A DNA stretch of 64,000 bases from Nostoc sp. UHCC 0702 (GCA_017164015.1 CP071065.1:5433918-5497917); one strand, 5' to 3'. Shown: positions 36,075 through 44,558, numbered from the stretch's first letter. Numbers and translations are program-made. Notes: generated by a model not told the origin, from the letters alone.

Positions 36075-37623
36075 CGATGAAATTACAACATTAGCTGATT
36101 TAGTACGTGTGCAAGCGCGTCATTTTTCAGATACTAAAGCGTTGATTTTTCCAGATAAATTTCTCACTTATTTACAATTACATACACAAAGTAATCGAGT
36201 TGCTAATGCACTTTTAGAGCAGGGAATGAAAGCCAAATCGAGAATTGCCATATTAGCTAAAGATTCGCTACATAGCTTTGAAATATTATTTGCTTGTGCT
36301 AAAATTAATGCAGTTTTAGTGCCTATTAATTGGCGTTTAGCTGCTTCAGAAGTTAGCTATATTCTTAATGACGCTAATGTAGAAATTCTCTTTGTCGGGT
36401 CGGAATTTCATTCATTAGTTAAATCCATTAAAAATGAAATTAATAGCGTTAAGACTATTATTGCCTTGGAAAAAGTTGAACAGGATTGGCTAAACTACAA
36501 TGCATGGTATCAGCAACACAGTGATGTTCAACCTCATATCATTGTTGAACCAAATGATGTAGCGGTGCAAATGTACACAAGTGGTACAACTGGTCGTCCT
36601 AAAGGTGTTCAACTAGGACATTATAGTTTTTTTGCAATTGCTAAAGAAATAGTCAAACAAAATAAAACTTGGATAGGTTGGAACGAAAAAGATAAAAGCT
36701 TAATAATTATACCTTTGTTTCATATTGGCGGTTTATGGTGGGCTATCCGTGGGTTAGCGTCTGGTGCTGAAAATATTTTGTTAAAAGCTTTTGTGGGAAC
36801 TGAAGTTTTAGAAGCTATAGAAAAATATCGTATCACTAAAATCTGTATGGTGCCTGCAATGATGCAAGTTCTGTTGACTGAACCTAGTTGTCAACAAACA
36901 GATTTTTCATCACTGCAATACATTGTTTATGGGGGTTCTCCCATTGCTGAATCACTATTGAAAACAGCAATAAAGACATTTAATTGCAACTTTGTGCAAA
37001 TTTATGGTATGACCGAAACTGGAAATTGTGCAGTTAGCTTACCTGCAAATTCCACTAGACTCAAATCTGCGGGTAAACCCTTTCCTGGCGTATCAGTTGC
37101 GGTTGTGAATAATCAAGGAAAAGCCTTAGCTATTGGGGAAATCGGTGAAATCTGTATTAAATCACCAGCAAATATGATTGGTTATTGGAAATTACCAGAG
37201 GCGACAGCAACTACACTCGTTGATGGTTGGATTCATACAGGGGATGCAGGCTATTTTGATGAAGAGGGGTATATTTATATTTGCGATCGCGTCAAAGATA
37301 TGATTTGTTATGCTGGCGAGAATGTGTATCCTGCGGAGATTGAAAATATTTTATACGAATATCCTGCGATCGCTGAGGTTGCAGTCATTGGGATTCCCGA
37401 TGAAGACTGGGGAGAAAGTATTAAAGCAATTGTAGTTTTAAAAGCAGGGATGCAAGCAACCGCATTAGATATTATCAATTTTGTCCGGAGTAAAATTGCT
37501 GATTTTAAGTTACCCAGGAGTGTTGAATTTGTTGAATCTTTACCAAGAACACCAAGCGGTAAAATCCAAAAAGGTAAGCTTCGGGAAAAATATTGGCAAG
37601 GTTATCAACGAAAGGTTAATTAA
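36064..37623 (+). CDS. Fatty acyl-AMP/ACP ligase (ScoC/FadD10-like)
   Basis: The 519-residue ANL enzyme shows MYTSGTTGRPKGV (170-182), IIPLFHIGGLWW, VQIYGMTETGNCAV, the WIHTGDAGYFDEEGYIYICDRVKDMICYAGENVYPAEIE hinge region, and the catalytic lysine in RTPSGKIQKGKLRE close to the C terminus. ScoC and FadD10 activate the isonitrile acid as its adenylate and load it on the ACP. The gene starts inside the NRPS end and closes the operon; only three bases separate its stop from the convergent TonB receptor gene. The acyl chain length cannot be predicted from the sequence. A general acyl-CoA synthetase would be the alternative if it stood alone. Confidence 0.88.
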   Translation: MIYNDEITTLADLVRVQARHFSDTKALIFPDKFLTYLQLHTQSNRVANALLEQGMKAKSRIAILAKDSLHSFEILFACAKINAVLVPINWRLAASEVSYILNDANVEILFVGSEFHSLVKSIKNEINSVKTIIALEKVEQDWLNYNAWYQQHSDVQPHIIVEPNDVAVQMYTSGTTGRPKGVQLGHYSFFAIAKEIVKQNKTWIGWNEKDKSLIIIPLFHIGGLWWAIRGLASGAENILLKAFVGTEVLEAIEKYRITKICMVPAMMQVLLTEPSCQQTDFSSLQYIVYGGSPIAESLLKTAIKTFNCNFVQIYGMTETGNCAVSLPANSTRLKSAGKPFPGVSVAVVNNQGKALAIGEIGEICIKSPANMIGYWKLPEATATTLVDGWIHTGDAGYFDEEGYIYICDRVKDMICYAGENVYPAEIENILYEYPAIAEVAVIGIPDEDWGESIKAIVVLKAGMQATALDIINFVRSKIADFKLPRSVEFVESLPRTPSGKIQKGKLREKYWQGYQRKVN

Positions 37624-37626
37624 CTC

Positions 37627-40200
37627 TTAAAAACTCGTGCGGACTTGAAAACCAAAAGTGCGTCTATCACCATAAGATACCAGCGTATCAAGAGGGTTAA
37701 AAGCAGTGGTGACGTATGTCTCATCAAAGATATTGTTCGCGTAAAAGTAGATACCGTAGTTCTTACCTTCATAACCCAGACGAGTATTTACCAACGCGAA
37801 GGGATTTTGTTTGATGGTGTTGGCTTCATCAAAAAAGTAAGTACCGATTCCTTGCAATTCCACTCTGCTGAATATTCCACCTTTACTACGATATTGCAGC
37901 GCTAAGTTGTAGGTATATTCAGGAGCAAAAGTCAAACGGTTCCCCTGAAAGTTTTGTCCAGTAAACGGGTTAGTATATCTTGTAAATTGTCCATCAGCGT
38001 AGCCAAACCCAGCGATGATATCCAATCCATCAAAAGGTGTAGCTCTAATTTCTAATTCCACACCTTTTACTTCAACTTCAGCATTGGCATTATCGCGGGT
38101 AAAACCATCATCTCCGATCACAGATACTTGATAATCGTTGATGTCATTCCAAAAAGCAGCAAAGTTAGCTGTCAGGCGATTATCTAACCAAGATGTTTTG
38201 ACACCAACTTCATAGTTCCACGATTTTTCTGGTCGCACAACCAATAATGCAGTATTTTCTGTGCTGTAGTTTTGAGTTGGGGGTTTATAGCCGCGAGTGA
38301 CGCTAGTGTAAACCGAAATATTCTCGTTGAAGGCATATTGTACGGCCAACTTAGGCAAAACAACATCATCAGAAACAGTAGCATCGTTATAGCTAATACC
38401 AGCAGGAACCTCACCACTAGCAGATTGAAATACCCTGCGACGATTTAATTCTTCGCGGTTGCTTTCATAACGCAATCCGGCGCTCAGTGTCAGTGGCGCA
38501 ATAAGTTTATAATCAACTTGACCAAAGGCAGCGTAGGTTGTTTGATTGTAAGTTGCGGAAGTATTATCAGTTCCAGGTTCAGATAATCCAAATGTAGCGG
38601 CTCCTAATGCTGTGTATATTGTTGATTGAGGATCTAAGATTAAATCTCTGTGTTGATAATAGCCACCAACTAACCAACGAAAGCGATCGCTATCAATAGG
38701 AGATTGTAACCGAATTTCTTGACTCCAGATAGTTGAAGTGATTTCTGAATCGTATCGTCCTAAATCATCTGCACTATAATCTGCGTCAGCCTTATAACCA
38801 AAATCGGTAAAGTTGTGGGCTGTAATCGAAGTTAAGCGAAAAGCAGGCCCATCGTAAGCTACTCGTAGTGATTGGGTGTTGATAGACAGGTCTGTTGCAC
38901 CACGGTCATTCAAAGCAGTTTTAAATTTATCTGTTTGGCTAAGAGGAACAAAAGTATTATTTCCATCTCGGTTTGCAGTCCCAATTGCATTAAATGAAAT
39001 ATTCCATTCTGGTGCTGGTGTCCAGAGAATATTAGCACGTCCAGCGATACTTGATTGAGGATTGTCGCTTTCGTTCAAGAAAGTGTTTTCGGTGAAGCCA
39101 TTTCGTGAATTGTAAGCCCCAGACAAGCGAAACCCTAACTTTTCAGGAATAATGGCATTACTCAACGACAACTGCGCTTGATATTGATTGTAATTTCCGT
39201 AACCAAAACTGGCATTAAATTCTGGTGAATCGCTAGGTGGGCGGCTAATAATATTTACCACTCCCGCTTGACTGTTACGTCCATAGAGAGTGCTTTGTGG
39301 CCCCCGCAATATTTCTACCCGTTCTAAGTCGAATAAGACTCCTGGGAGAAACTGGTGAGCATTTTCATAAGGGACATCATCAATATAGAAGCCAACAGTG
39401 TCTCTAGTCAGGTAATTGCTATTACTCAAACCCCGAATGCTATAGAAATTGAAAGCGCGATCGCTTGTAGTTGTAAAGAAGTTGGGAGTATTCGCCGCAA
39501 TATCCCGAATCGAGTCGATCTGCGCGTCTTCTATTTCTTTTCGTGGCAGGACTGTTAAGCTGATAGGTACATCCTGTGGATCTTCTGGCGTTTTCTCGGC
39601 TGTGACAAACAGTTCTATAGGTGCAGTAGGTGATAAGCTAATAATTAAACCGCGATCGCTTTTAATCACTTCTGCGGTGGGTAGGTCTTGTGTCCCAGTC
39701 ACACTTACTCGTATTCTGTTAGTGTCCAGTTGAGTGACTGTAACTAAAGCAATTCCCTGTGCGGGGTTTTCGGCTTGGAAATCCTTACCCTCTGGCAAAG
39801 CTAACACTGCATTTGGTATATCTGCAATCAATGTGTTGCTATCACTAGAAATCACTGGTGTTGATAGTTGTCCAGTTGAGGTTTCTAAGACAACTTCTAA
39901 ATTAGTTTTTGTCAAGTTGAGCCGCACACCTATCACTTGGATTGCTTGGGAGGTTTGCGTTTCCTGTGCTAGTGCTGGCTGCGTTCTTTGGCTAACTTCG
40001 GTTGGTACAGCAACCCCTTGGTTTAAGATTTCAGCATTAGTGGCGGGTAATTTGATTTCACTGAGATTAGGTATCTGTAAGATTTGCTTCAGTGATGCAT
40101 CGGCAGTTTTTTGCTCGGTTTTAGCGTCTTGTGCTTGTACAGGTAATCCTATAAATAAACCAAATGCCAAAAATTGCAGTAACAAAAAACATTGTTTCAC
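37627..40200 (-). CDS. AMIN-domain TonB-dependent outer-membrane receptor
   Basis: The 857-residue receptor begins with GTG at 40200, after GAGGA, and a signal peptide ending PVQAQ (1-24). A periplasmic AMIN domain (about 90-195: IQVIGVRLNLTKTNLEVVLETSTGQL...RVSVTGTQDLPT), as in cyanobacterial siderophore receptors, is followed by the plug (about 215-320: ISLTVLPRKEIEDAQIDSIRDIAANTPNF...VEILRGPQSTLYGRNSQAGVVNI) and a 22-strand barrel ending in the terminal Phe. It would bind a metal-chelate outside the cell and import it with TonB energy. It is convergent with the isonitrile operon and carries the petJ-type operator 59 bp upstream, so it most likely imports the copper-loaded lipopeptide. An iron-siderophore role cannot be ruled out from sequence alone. 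Confidence 0.9.
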   Translation of the reverse strand: MKQCFLLLQFLAFGLFIGLPVQAQDAKTEQKTADASLKQILQIPNLSEIKLPATNAEILNQGVAVPTEVSQRTQPALAQETQTSQAIQVIGVRLNLTKTNLEVVLETSTGQLSTPVISSDSNTLIADIPNAVLALPEGKDFQAENPAQGIALVTVTQLDTNRIRVSVTGTQDLPTAEVIKSDRGLIISLSPTAPIELFVTAEKTPEDPQDVPISLTVLPRKEIEDAQIDSIRDIAANTPNFFTTTSDRAFNFYSIRGLSNSNYLTRDTVGFYIDDVPYENAHQFLPGVLFDLERVEILRGPQSTLYGRNSQAGVVNIISRPPSDSPEFNASFGYGNYNQYQAQLSLSNAIIPEKLGFRLSGAYNSRNGFTENTFLNESDNPQSSIAGRANILWTPAPEWNISFNAIGTANRDGNNTFVPLSQTDKFKTALNDRGATDLSINTQSLRVAYDGPAFRLTSITAHNFTDFGYKADADYSADDLGRYDSEITSTIWSQEIRLQSPIDSDRFRWLVGGYYQHRDLILDPQSTIYTALGAATFGLSEPGTDNTSATYNQTTYAAFGQVDYKLIAPLTLSAGLRYESNREELNRRRVFQSASGEVPAGISYNDATVSDDVVLPKLAVQYAFNENISVYTSVTRGYKPPTQNYSTENTALLVVRPEKSWNYEVGVKTSWLDNRLTANFAAFWNDINDYQVSVIGDDGFTRDNANAEVEVKGVELEIRATPFDGLDIIAGFGYADGQFTRYTNPFTGQNFQGNRLTFAPEYTYNLALQYRSKGGIFSRVELQGIGTYFFDEANTIKQNPFALVNTRLGYEGKNYGIYFYANNIFDETYVTTAFNPLDTLVSYGDRRTFGFQVRTSF

Positions 40201-40259
40201 CTTTGTTCCTCACACCCACACTAAGACTTTGTTTATTTTTTTACCTCTTATTACAGCTT

Positions 40260-40281
40260 GTCAAAAGACATAGCGTCAAAC
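40260..40281 (-). promoter_or_regulatory. Shared operator, TonB-receptor copy
   Basis: On the minus strand it reads GTTTGAC, GCTA, TGTC, T, TTTGAC, ending 59 bp before the GTG start. It overlaps the last six bases of the upstream TPR gene, showing that the receptor has its own promoter. The core is GAC-N5-GTC. Confidence 0.75.
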
Positions 40282-41223
40282 TTGATAGTCAGGACTCAAT
40301 AGAGCAATTTCTGATAAGGATGAGAGTCGTTGCTGTAAACTTTTCAGTAAAGCTAAAGTTTTTTCATAGATTGTAGTTTCTCCTTGTTGGGCAAAGAGTT
40401 CAATCGCCTTTTGCAAGTCGGCGATCGCAGCTTGTTCATGGCCAAGTTGATGGTAGGCTATACCCCGATTCAGATAAGCTTGAGCATTGCTTGGATTTAG
40501 TTTGAGTGACTCAGAAAAATCCCGAATTGCACAAGAGCGATCGCCGCTTCTACCACAAGCACAACCCCGATTATAATAAGCTCTGTAGTCATTGTGATTG
40601 AGTTGAATTGCTTGTGAAAAGTCCAGCTTAGCTGCTGTTAAATCTGACAACTCAAAACTAGCCAGTCCTCGGTCATTGTAAATATCCACTTTTAGCAAAC
40701 TGAATGATTGGGGAATATTAATCAGTGCTAGATTGTAATCTGATATCGCTTGCTGGTAATTACCCAACGCGGCATAAGCTATCCCTCGGTTGTAGTAAGC
40801 TCTAAAATCATCAGGTTTGATTGCGATAACTTGATCATCGTCAGCGATCGCTGCAAGATAATTTCCTTGTCTGTAGTATGCTAGTCCTCGGTTAAGGTAT
40901 GCTTCCACATTGTTGGGTGTCAAATTTAGAGCTTGATTGCAATCAGCGATCGCATTGTGATAATCTCCTAATTGCAGATAACCAAGACAACGATTGCTAT
41001 AAGCCCAAGCAAAATCATTTTTGAGGTTTATCGCCTCAGTAAAATATTGAATAGCTTCAAAGTAACTCCCGTGCTGCATTTTTTCATTCCCTAGGTTGAA
41101 TAAGTCACCTTCTCTTATTTGGGTGTCCGATGTAGATAACGAATATGCGGGTGCAGTGACAAAAAAGCAGGCGAGTGCAACAGCAATACCAAAATTGAGC
41201 ATGAATCGGTAAAAGCGACTCAT
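40276..41223 (-). CDS. Exported TPR-repeat protein
   Basis: The 315-residue product has a signal peptide or anchor (residues 1-28, VALACFFVTAPAYS) followed by about seven TPR units, each with the pattern AYYNRG.A....G....AI.D...AI (for example FAWAYSNRCLGYLQLGDYHNAIADCNQALNL). TPR arrays mediate protein binding. It lies between petJ and the TonB receptor gene on the same strand, with 107 bp to petJ, so it may belong to the copper-starvation set and interact with an envelope partner. Nothing in the sequence shows metal binding. The receptor-gene operator overlaps its stop codon. Confidence 0.82.
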   Translation of the reverse strand: MSRFYRFMLNFGIAVALACFFVTAPAYSLSTSDTQIREGDLFNLGNEKMQHGSYFEAIQYFTEAINLKNDFAWAYSNRCLGYLQLGDYHNAIADCNQALNLTPNNVEAYLNRGLAYYRQGNYLAAIADDDQVIAIKPDDFRAYYNRGIAYAALGNYQQAISDYNLALINIPQSFSLLKVDIYNDRGLASFELSDLTAAKLDFSQAIQLNHNDYRAYYNRGCACGRSGDRSCAIRDFSESLKLNPSNAQAYLNRGIAYHQLGHEQAAIADLQKAIELFAQQGETTIYEKTLALLKSLQQRLSSLSEIALLSPDYQV

Positions 41224-41329
41224 AAGTAATATCTCACATTATTAGCAGAGCAAAACCAGTAGGTAAGGCACATACCCTACCTACTATTGCGTAACTAGAG
41301 AACAACAGCTTTATTCTCGTATTTTGGCT

Positions 41330-41665
41330 TTATTTCCAGCCTTTGTCTGCTTGTCCCAGCACATATGCTGCAACATCTTCAATTTGATTTGGTTTTAAAC
41401 GACCTTTGAAAGCAGGCATAGCGTTTTTACCATTTGTAACTTGAGTGATAATCGCTTCTGCTGAGTACATCCCATACTTTTCTAAAGCATCTTTTTTCAA
41501 ATTTTTGTTGGCTTGAACCAAGTTTTTACCGCCTGCATGACAAGAAGCACAATTAGCGCTAAAGACTTTGGCGCCACTGGCTGCGTCTGCTGCTAAAGCT
41601 GGACTATTGCAGGCAAAAGTGAAAATCGCTACACCCAGCAACAATACTGAAATAATCTTTTTCAT
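41330..41665 (-). CDS. petJ: Cytochrome c6
   Basis: Cytochrome c6 carries electrons from cytochrome b6f to photosystem I in the thylakoid lumen and replaces the copper protein plastocyanin when copper is scarce. From ATG 41665 the precursor has 111 residues: a signal peptide MKKIISVLLLGVAIFTFACN.. cut after ALA, then about 85 mature residues with the heme site CASCH, AGGKNLV, the axial Met in KNAMPAFKGRL, and the C-terminal VAAYVLGQADKGW. Length and motifs are canonical. The upstream Met at 41713 would spoil the signal peptide. The shared operator lies 71 bp ahead. petJ is copper-repressed in cyanobacteria studied, which anchors the regulation of this locus. Confidence 0.95.
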   Translation of the reverse strand: MKKIISVLLLGVAIFTFACNSPALAADAASGAKVFSANCASCHAGGKNLVQANKNLKKDALEKYGMYSAEAIITQVTNGKNAMPAFKGRLKPNQIEDVAAYVLGQADKGWK

Positions 41666-41736
41666 TCCATGTTCTCTCTGCAAAAAGTTTATTCGGCACA
41701 ATATCCGCAACAATTGTCTAATTCATAGCTGGTGTA

Positions 41737-41758
41737 GTCAAATGACAGGTTGTCAAAC
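41737..41758 (-). promoter_or_regulatory. Shared operator, petJ copy
   Basis: On the minus strand it reads GTTTGAC, AACC, TGTC, A, TTTGAC, with a perfect GACA-N3-TGTC palindrome. The second TTTGAC could serve as the -35 box, with GACAAT 17 bases on as -10. Copper control of petJ through a BlaI/CopY-type repressor (PetR) is known in Synechocystis; I recall a GAC-N5-GTC target for it, which this core fits, but I could not check. Confidence 0.8.
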
Positions 41759-41955
41759 TATCTGACGCCAGCTTTGTGTCGCCATCTACAACGGCAAAAC
41801 ATTCACCTTATCCTCTTTGGTCGATATCATCCGGGCGTGCTGTTCTCAAAGAACTGCTATTTGATGGTGTGGAGATGCTACACAAACGTACATTTGGATG
41901 GCTGACAAACTTGTAAATAATTTTGACTACATAAAACATTAAGCGAGGAAAGCGT

Positions 41956-42195
41956 ATGAGAACTGATTTTGATTTTCCCAAAAAAGATTTAGTTGGCCCC
42001 GTTGTGTTTCGTCCCGATTTCAATAACTTTGAAACAATTAACGTCAACCAAGCCTGGTCATTGTTTTTCAGTGCAGGTCAAGACGACAAAGTACTCGGAC
42101 AAGAAACTGAATTAGGCAAGTTTTTCACTAACGTTTTAATTGCTGTAGGCGTAACGGGAACTCTTTGGGCAACTTTCTTCAGCAACTTGGGATAA
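41956..42195 (+). CDS. Unrecognised 79-residue protein with C-terminal membrane helix
   Basis: ATG 41956 follows GAGGA at normal spacing. The first 55 residues are polar (DFDFPKKDLVGPVVFRPD, then ETINVNQAWSLFFSAGQDDK) and the last 22 (FFTNVLIAVGVTGTLWATFF) form one membrane helix. It lacks the ExNxRxAM motif of high-light-inducible proteins and is longer than PsaX or PsbX, so I cannot name a family. It lies between petJ and the mbnP-mbnH pair, divergent from petJ, inside the inferred copper-starvation locus. A small subunit or anchor for a thylakoid or periplasmic electron carrier is possible. It has no full copy of the shared operator of its own. Confidence 0.65.
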   Translation: MRTDFDFPKKDLVGPVVFRPDFNNFETINVNQAWSLFFSAGQDDKVLGQETELGKFFTNVLIAVGVTGTLWATFFSNLG

Positions 42196-42348
42196 ACAAT
42201 AGTTTTCAGGTGGTCAATTGCATAAATTTACTTGAAGTCTTGGTTGCTATAACCAAGACTTCTTTTAAATATTTGGCGATGTCTAATGATGTAATGCTAG
42301 TCCTCTACACCACAATTAACTAAGAGTTTTCCAGTCTTGCTTTCACAA

Positions 42349-42370
42349 ATTTGACAACTGGTCATTTGAC
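42349..42370 (+). promoter_or_regulatory. Shared operator, mbnP copy
   Basis: On the plus strand it reads ATTTGAC, AACT, GGTC, A, TTTGAC. It differs from the petJ consensus at two positions outside the TTTGAC, GTC and TTTGAC blocks. It ends 58 bp before the mbnP ATG; the last TTGACA may be the -35 box with GAGAAT 17 bases later. An apparent TTG start at 42351 lies inside this site and is not the real start. Confidence 0.75.
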
Positions 42371-42428
42371 AAGAACTGAGCCGTTATCGAGAATTGGTAA
42401 GTATCTAGATAAAAGCACAGGTAAAGTG

Positions 42429-43358
42429 ATGCAGTTGTCTGTGAAATTAGCAGCGATGGGCTACGCCCCGCCAAAGGCGATCGCAATAGTAGCAATTGGG
42501 CTTACTGCTGTTTTGGGAAATTATGCTGTAGGTTTAGCCTCCACCCCTCAAAGCCAAGAAGTGACGATTAGATTTAATGCCAAAGTTGGTAAACAGTCCT
42601 TTGAGTGTGGTCAGACATATACTCTAGGTAAACCAGCAACAAAAGTTACCGTCTCAGATTTCCGCTACTATGTATCTGATGTTGCTTTAATTGATATCAA
42701 AGGCAAAGCCGTACCCCTAACCTTAACCCAGGATGGCAAATGGCAATACCAAAACGTAGCTCTATTGGACTTTGAAAATAAGTCTGGTGCTTGTGCCAAT
42801 GGTACAGTGGAGACAAGAAATCAAGTAATTGGTACAGTACCCAAAGGCAATTATCAAGGACTGCAATTTACTTTGGGTGTGCCGTTCAATCTCAACCACG
42901 CTGATTCTGTCACAGCTCCATCACCTCTAAATTTAACTTCACTATGGTGGAATTGGCAGTTTGGTTACAAATTTGCCCGTATTGATTTGGAGAACCAAAG
43001 CTACAGTTCGAGTACAGTTACAAAGAATAGTGAATCAGGTCATACCGCTGTTGGTTTTCCCATCCACTTAGGTAGCACTGGTTGTCAAATCACTGAAGGC
43101 AGCCAGAAACCATCAACTTGTGTTAATCAGAATACCTCAAAAGTTGTCATAGCCAACTTTAATCCTACAAAAAACGTCATCATTGCTGACCTTGCAGCGT
43201 TGGTGGCGAACACGAATTTAGCAGTCAACCAACCAAATAGCCCTCCAGGTTGTATGTCATTGCCTGATGATAGTGACTGCACTGGTATTATGACTAATTT
43301 AGGTCTACCCTTTGGCGGTAAACCTGCTTCTAGACAGAAATTCTTTAGAGCTGAGTGA
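42429..43358 (+). CDS. mbnP: MbnP-like copper-binding protein
   Basis: From ATG 42429 the precursor is 309 residues; an in-frame TTG at 42351 lies inside the operator. An N-terminal hydrophobic stretch (about 16-37) is followed by the MbnP domain: VTIRFNAKVGKQSFECG, VSDFRYYVSDVALID, the Trp cluster SLWWNWQFGYKFARID (Trp173, 174, 176), and FPIHLGSTGCQI. Six cysteines (60, 122, 219, 231, 275, 284) fit the four-Cys 'metallo-mystery' family plus one extra pair. In methanotrophs MbnH oxidises a Trp of MbnP to kynurenine, completing a Cu(I) site. The mbnH gene follows 42 bp downstream. It is likely periplasmic or lumenal and may receive or store copper. Confidence 0.88.
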   Translation: MQLSVKLAAMGYAPPKAIAIVAIGLTAVLGNYAVGLASTPQSQEVTIRFNAKVGKQSFECGQTYTLGKPATKVTVSDFRYYVSDVALIDIKGKAVPLTLTQDGKWQYQNVALLDFENKSGACANGTVETRNQVIGTVPKGNYQGLQFTLGVPFNLNHADSVTAPSPLNLTSLWWNWQFGYKFARIDLENQSYSSSTVTKNSESGHTAVGFPIHLGSTGCQITEGSQKPSTCVNQNTSKVVIANFNPTKNVIIADLAALVANTNLAVNQPNSPPGCMSLPDDSDCTGIMTNLGLPFGGKPASRQKFFRAE

Positions 43359-43400
43359 TATTTTCGATATTATCGTCCTTTCTGCTTTTTAACTTGTCAA

Positions 43401-44558
43401 ATGAAATTTACTCGCTGGTTGACGCTAGCTACTATTTGTCTGCTATCGATTTGCCTGTCAATTGGACTGAATACAGCCGTTCGTGCATCCGCGACTTCAG
43501 AATATGACTGGAATCTCCCACCTTGGATGCCAAAACCAATTGTACCAGTAGATAACCCGATGAGTTCTCAAAAAGTAGAGTTGGGACGGCATCTATTCTA
43601 TGAAAAGCGCTTGTCAATCACAGGTGAATTTTCTTGTGCCTCTTGCCATATTCAAGCACTTGCCTTTACTGACGGTAAACCAGTCGCTGTAGGAGCAACG
43701 GCAGAAAAACACCCTCGTAACGCTATGAGCCTTGCCAATATTGCTTACAACCCGGTGTTGACTTGGGCTAACCCTCTAATGACTAAGTTGGAAAATCAAG
43801 CTCTAGTACCAATGTTTGGGGAGCATCCGGTAGAAATGGGTATGGCGGGACGAGAGAAACAGATATTGGCGATGCTGCGAGATGATTCTAAATATCGGCA
43901 AATGTTTGCAGCCGTGTTTGGAGATAATCAAGATGCAATTAGTCTCAACAACCTGATTAAAGCTTTAGCCACTTTTGAACGTACCTTAATTTCTATTAAC
44001 TCTCCCTATGACCGCTATCGTTTTGGAGGCGATGCTAATGCCATTTCCCCAGCAGCCAAACGGGGAGAGAAATTATTCAATAGTGAAAATCTAGAATGCT
44101 TTCACTGTCATGGAGGCATTAATTTTACGGATTCAGTTATGCATGAACGGTTGGCATTTGTTGAAATTGCCTTTCATAATACTGGACTTTACAACATTGA
44201 TGGCAAAGGAGCTTATCCGCCAGATAATACGGGTGTTTATGAAATAACTTCTGTTGCATCAGATATGGGTCGATTCAAAGCTCCTACCCTGCGAAATATT
44301 GCCCTGACGGCTCCCTATATGCACGATGGTAGTATTGCTACTCTCGAAGAGGTCATTGACCACTACAAAGCTGGTGGGAGAACTATTCATGGCAAGTTTG
44401 CAGGAGATGGGAGTAAAAATCCTCTCAAAAGTAAATTCATCTCTGGTTTTAAATTATCTGAAGGCGAAAAACAGGATTTACTTGCATTCTTGAGAAGTCT
44501 GACTGATGAAACATTTATTACTAATCGTGGATTCAGTAATCCGCAGGTTGAGCAATGA
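43401..44558 (+). CDS. mbnH: MbnH-like di-heme cytochrome c peroxidase-family enzyme
   Basis: The 385-residue product has a signal peptide (1-29, ending TAVRA) and two c-heme sites, CASCH (79-83) and CFHCH (233-237). Around them are LGRHLFYEKRLSITGEFSCASCHIQALAFTDG, HPRNAMSLANIAYNP, FGEHPVEMGM and FKAPTLRNIALTAPYMHDGSIATLEEVIDHYKAGG, all typical for the MauG/MbnH branch of di-heme peroxidases. MbnH reaches a bis-Fe(IV) state and converts a Trp of its partner MbnP to kynurenine. It shares an operon with mbnP. Ordinary cytochrome c peroxidase is the alternative, but the mbnP neighbour argues strongly against it. Confidence 0.9.
   Translation: MKFTRWLTLATICLLSICLSIGLNTAVRASATSEYDWNLPPWMPKPIVPVDNPMSSQKVELGRHLFYEKRLSITGEFSCASCHIQALAFTDGKPVAVGATAEKHPRNAMSLANIAYNPVLTWANPLMTKLENQALVPMFGEHPVEMGMAGREKQILAMLRDDSKYRQMFAAVFGDNQDAISLNNLIKALATFERTLISINSPYDRYRFGGDANAISPAAKRGEKLFNSENLECFHCHGGINFTDSVMHERLAFVEIAFHNTGLYNIDGKGAYPPDNTGVYEITSVASDMGRFKAPTLRNIALTAPYMHDGSIATLEEVIDHYKAGGRTIHGKFAGDGSKNPLKSKFISGFKLSEGEKQDLLAFLRSLTDETFITNRGFSNPQVEQ

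Noticed and set aside
42351..42428. TTG start adding 26 residues to the MbnP-like protein
   Set aside because: The codon lies inside the shared operator and the extra residues precede a good hydrophobic signal; ATG 42429 fits better.
43391..43402. Operator half-site CTTGTCAAATGA at the mbnH start
   Set aside because: Only one block of the motif is present and it overlaps the start codon; mbnH is probably read from the mbnP promoter.
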